Part shown: positions 19,493 to 23,527 of the stretch, one piece after another
How positions within the stretch are numbered: the first letter of the stretch is position 1
Layout of the letters: the number at the start of each line of letters is the position of its first letter
DNA from: Discostella pseudostelligera
Lineage: Eukaryota > Bacillariophyta > Thalassiosirophyceae > Thalassiosirales > Thalassiosiraceae
Length of the DNA: 23,527 bases
Assembly (NCBI GenBank): GCA_036940085.1
Contig: JALLBK010000317.1
Coordinates: forward strand, 1-23,527
Direction of reading: 5' to 3'
Notes under the pieces: model-generated
Databases searched by the model: none
What the model was told of the DNA's origin: nothing
What the model saw: only the letters and a program-made list of their open reading frames with translations
Program-made: the position numbers and the translations under genes

Positions 19493-22400
19493 CTAAACAC
19501 ACAATAATAAGCCAAGTGCCACAGGTAAGACATTAAGACCGATTGACACCAAGATCGACGAATCTGACGATAGCGCACCGGTGTACCAACTTTCAAATTG
19601 TTCTGTTGGCTTAGAAGACGGTAAGCTCGTGGTTGGAGATCGAGAAGCTGCGAACTTAGTATCATCAGAAATGGGTTGACGGTTGCTGATATCATCGCAA
19701 CACTGATCGAAAAAATTCCCTTGGGCGCTGATGCACAGTTCACTGGACTGCTCTCGCCTTGAGTACAGAGAATTGTGCACCTCGAGACAAGTATGTGCCT
19801 TGCCTTCGTAGGATATTTGCATGTCGTCTATCATCTGAAAGGAAACTCCATTCATACTGCAAATGTCACATGGCTCTACAAGAGGTTGAAGGCAGCAAAA
19901 TCCAGAATACGAATCTTGGCTCGTTTTGCATGTTGGTGTGTCCGACGCGATGCCTTTTTCAACAAAAATTTTGCTATCGAGATCATGGCAACTTAGTTCC
20001 ACTCCAGAGTAGAACACAGTAGCTTCCCATAGAAGATCAGAGTCGCCACATAGGCTGCACTTCTCAAAGCTGCAATAACCGACGAGAAGTCACGTGAGAG
20101 GATTATAGGCACAACAAAAACCGAATGAACAGCAATGAAACCTACCAGCAATCATCGAAATACTGCTTCGCTGAATCAAGACACTGGTCACTCGCAAGCT
20201 CGAATCTTGCACGGAGCTTATCCGACAGCTCGATGCAAGACATCGCTTGTCCTTCAAATTGAACACTCTTCTTCGATTGAACTTCATTCCACGGCTTATC
20301 AACTTCTGCATTGCAGATATCACATCCGTCGCCTGAAGAAGAAGTCGTTTTTGTGTTGCAGCAAGTGCCACCATGCTGGGCACGAATATCAAGGCATTTT
20401 TCAGACCCTGCGGCAATGTTCTCGGATAGGAATATCCAACTGAATTCTCCACAAGATATATCGTTCCCATCGTAAGTGACTGGCTCTGACCGAGTTATTT
20501 GTCCATCGCTGTCGCATAAGTTACAGAACTCGGACGGTATTTCTTGGCCAGAGGCAAGTGGATTTCCATTCGCATCATCTGATGTCATGTTTCCTGTGCT
20601 GTTACTATCGCTCATGGCCGATGAAGTCGATGTCGTTAGGGTTAATGGAGGATCACACACAAAATCTCTGTAACAGAATTCTCCAGCGGCGGTATCGCAT
20701 TCATCGCCATTATCACACTTTGTCGCGATATTGCACTATTATTGAAACAGAGCATGAGATAACATCTTGAAAAGTACAGAGCAAGTCTGGTTCCAAGGTT
20801 CCCACACGATTTCTCACTCACCGTCGCTATCATTGTACTCCAGTCAGTTCCACAAAAATTTCCAACATTCGATTCTCCCTCGGCACTTGCTTCATCATTT
20901 AGTGTTGCACAAGGGCTAGAAGAAAAGCAACTTTCGTCTGGTGCACATTCATCTCCCCGAGGACAAGGTGTACTATTCTCACAATTTTGTGCATGGTCTT
21001 CCCATGTCATTCCGCAAAAGTTTGTGTTGACTGATGGCGTTTTGGATGGTGACAAGGATGCTGCCAAATCGGATGGGGACGACGTTGATGATAAGTTGGG
21101 TGATGATGTTGTCGCTGGTTGGGTTGACAGTGTGAGTAATTCGTCACTGGCTACGCTTGGCTGCAGTGTAGGTGACGATGGCTGTGCTACGAGTTCGTCA
21201 CTGCCAGTGCTTGGCTTCAATGTGAGTGATGGTAGGGTTGACATCGTGACGAGCTCGTTGTTTTCTCCGCTTGGCTGCAATGATGTAGGTGAGTTGGATG
21301 ATGCTGTCGTTGGTGGGGTTGACTGTGTGACAAGCTCGTTGTTGTCTGCGCTTGGCTGCAATGTTGTGGATGATGTCGACTTTGAAATTTATCACATTGG
21401 CATGAGATACGCTTCCGACCAGACAAAGTCAGTACCAAACATCCAAGCATCAGCATCATTAACCTTACCTCAGGACTCGGAGCATGTGTCGACTGCATGG
21501 ATGGATTGAAAGATGTAGGCGATAAACTGCTTTCCACTGTGACCGCTTCATATTCTTCAGTGCAACTTGGCGCAGAGAAGCACCCTTCGTGCGCAGCGCA
21601 ATAGTCGGTTGCGATGCTACTAGGGCACGGTTTACTTGCCAGACATTGCCCAAGAACTTCATCGTAAGTAACGCCGCAGAAATAGGTGTTGCCCAATGGA
21701 TTTTGGTACGTTGTCATAGCCACCGTATCTGCCGGTGCACCGATGACAGTACTGCCTGTCTGAGTTGATTCCACGGTTGTTGAAATGACACTTGTATTCG
21801 TCGACTGCGATGATGAATTGATGATTGTGGTAGTCGATTGCGAATCTGAATCAAAGTCATCCTGTTGGGCTGACTGTTGTGATTGACTCTCACACACCAT
21901 CAATTCGGTATTGCACTTGGCAGATGCATCGTCCAACTTCATTCCACAATCATAATTCAACTCGTCCGAAGTGTAGCATTTCGAAACTCCCATACTATCT
22001 TGCTCGGTTTGACATCCAGATATCCGACAGAATTCTTCGACGGCACATCCCATTCCGTTAGATTGACACTCTCCACAAGTTCCTCCCTGCCCTTCAATTA
22101 GCTGATAACAGAATAGTCCGAGTTCACAGTCTTCATTAGAGCTGCATTCAGTCTGTCCGGACTGTGCAATTGTTTCCTGTTCGGTATCACTGTCCAACTG
22201 ATTGTTCGCTAACCAGGTCAGATAAGTTTGATCGGTGCAGGGTGTTTCCGCGATGCAATTCATTCCAAGTGGACATACACCAGTAGCATATCCTCCGGGA
22301 CATGGAATGGCCGTTCTGTTATGGGAAAGAAACAAGACGACAGTGATGTTTTGTGTTCAAAAGGCGAGAGGTGCAGGGGTGTAACAAAGTAAACATAAAT

Positions 22401-23527
22401 GCATTCATCAACAACTCACAGGCAATTCGCCATGACATCATCCCAACTATATCCACAATATCGTTTCGTGGGATCATCCTCCTTGACGGGTGGATAGGTT
22501 GGACGGAGTGTCGTTGGGAATGACACGGGCTATGATGTATAGTATGCATTGTTGTTGTGTTTGAGTGTGCGTGATGCATCATGGATAGATGGGAGACGTG
22601 AGAGAGAAGAGAGGATATTGTGATGAATAACACACCAGCATATCTGCCTCCATCCTTTTTCTTACCAATAACGTTGGTGGCTCTGTTGTGGATAATGTCG
22701 CCATTGCTGCTGCTGTTGTAGCTGTTTCTGCAACTGATGCTGCAATTGTTGATAATGTCGATGGCATCTCGTTCATGTTCAGTGATGGTGATGACGATGA
22801 CGGAGAAGGTGACAACGATGGAAGTACTGAATTCAACGAATTGAAAGACTCTCCTTCATTATCTACAGCATTGTTCAAAGTTGTTGGTGGTAGTGAAGAT
22901 GAAGATGGTACCATTGTCTCAAAATTTTCATCATTGTTGTCAACAACGTTGGATGTAGTAATAGGAGGAGGTATCGTTGTTGCATCCTCCTCCTCCGCCC
23001 CACTGCTGCTAGTACCAGTAGTAGCACTGCAGCCAGTAATGCCCGCAAAGCAATTATGTGTAATGTCCGAACATTCCAATCGAGATCCGCCCGGGCATGG
23101 TTCACATACGCTCTTGGCATTGGATGCAGAGACTCCGCACTATTTTTTTAGTTTGCGTTGGTTTGCGTTGATATTGTAGAAATGATGGGGTTTGGTGAAA
23201 AAATGGAAGATATAAGATAAGGTTGTGTGTCGACATTAGAAAATATTGAAGTCAAAGAGCCAAAGTAGCAGCAAACGCGCACACCTCCTAATCCAATAAT
23301 AATCACCCAAAAATGCAATGTGCCAACAGCAACAACGTTAACTTACAAAGAATCGTTCTTCATTGGCATTTTCATCCGTCAATTCCGGCATCATTTTTGC
23401 TGAATCAAATTCGGGACAGTTGGATGTGTCGACATTTTGCCAATAGGTACAAACACCGTTAATTTCGTCGAATAATTGATTTGGCCAACACGATATGACG
23501 CCAGATGTGGTGCTGTTGTTGTTGTTG
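19493..23527 (-). CDS. Modular Cys-rich secreted or surface protein, C-terminally anchored, 5' end beyond window
   Basis: Unrecognised by name. Seven exons: 23347->23526, 22666-23139, 22420-22529, 21469-22315, 20822-21355, 20146-20735 and 19493-20069. Introns are 76-207 nt with GT-AG ends, and every join keeps frame (1103 aa visible). Module A (about 35-40 aa, CG-x-S/T-W/Y...C...PCP-x-G...C...CF...C) appears at least five times; the first lacks the aromatic. One Cys block has a C-x4-DC-x-LGLFC look. Module B (C-x2-C...Y/F-x-G-x3-S/T-C...C...CC) appears four times near the C-terminus. Ser/Thr/Pro-rich linkers, likely glycosylated, separate modules. The last 20 or so residues are hydrophobic after a Ser/Gly/Asp stretch, which fits a GPI signal or a membrane anchor. 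No catalytic motif seen. Module A resembles Cys-rich modules I associate with stramenopile wall and chitin-related proteins; a cell-wall or adhesion role is inference. Confidence 0.8.
21101..21361 (-). repeat. In-frame tandem repeat in the linker of the Cys-rich protein
   Basis: Four units begin at 21361, 21280, 21220 and 21166 with spacings of 27, 20 and 18 codons. Each reads L-Q/K-P-S, then NNELVT or SDELVA/L, then a Ser/Thr/Pro spacer. Units 1, 2 and 4 contain GCAGCCAAGC at DNA level, including the splice acceptor used by this exon. Confidence 0.8.

Noticed and set aside
1..23527. tRNA or rRNA genes
   Set aside because: No tRNA-like box pair with a foldable cloverleaf and no rRNA core sequence were noticed by eye; a covariance-model scan could not be run here.

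Overview
The window is nuclear DNA from a protist, most likely a stramenopile and probably a diatom. It has compact GT-AG introns (mostly 76-300 nt, in phase with the reading frames I could join) and mitochondrial and eukaryotic signalling proteins. It also has a mosaic Cys-rich surface protein and FGxG-type repeats of a kind I associate with stramenopile genomes. That placement is inference. One N at 7937 marks a draft assembly.

Layout, left to right: DHHC palmitoyltransferase C-terminal part (+, 54-659); App1-like phosphatidate phosphatase fused to FGxG repeats (-, 692-4806, two exons); a promoter-like zone with a dyad (5130-5227); about 2.4 kb of almost CpG-free, low-complexity, inverted-repeat DNA (5640-8002); a PPR protein with unresolved start (+, 7862-10536); a TAZ zinc-finger protein (-, 11081-12001); an FKBP12-type peptidyl-prolyl isomerase (+, 12698-13668, three exons); TIM17 (-, 13977-15167, three exons); a YME1-type i-AAA protease (+, 15743-19236, five exons); and a seven-exon Cys-rich, probably GPI-anchored or membrane-anchored surface protein that runs off the right edge (-, 19493-23527). 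The eight genes alternate strand perfectly, so every neighbour pair is convergent or divergent.

Functional links: TIM17 (import channel subunit) and YME1 (inner-membrane protease) are head to head with 575 bp between start codons. In animals YME1L degrades TIM17A, so this pairing joins substrate and protease families. An 11-mer matching the E2F consensus, TTCCCGCCAAA, occurs exactly three times, with near-copies, at about 130-330 bp upstream of the App1-like, FKBP and YME1 starts; a TTCCCGCC core lies 204 bp upstream of TIM17. No complete prokaryote-like system, CRISPR array, rRNA, tRNA or recognisable transposon was seen. The most unusual material is the CpG-depleted palindromic block, the shared promoter motif and the modular surface protein.
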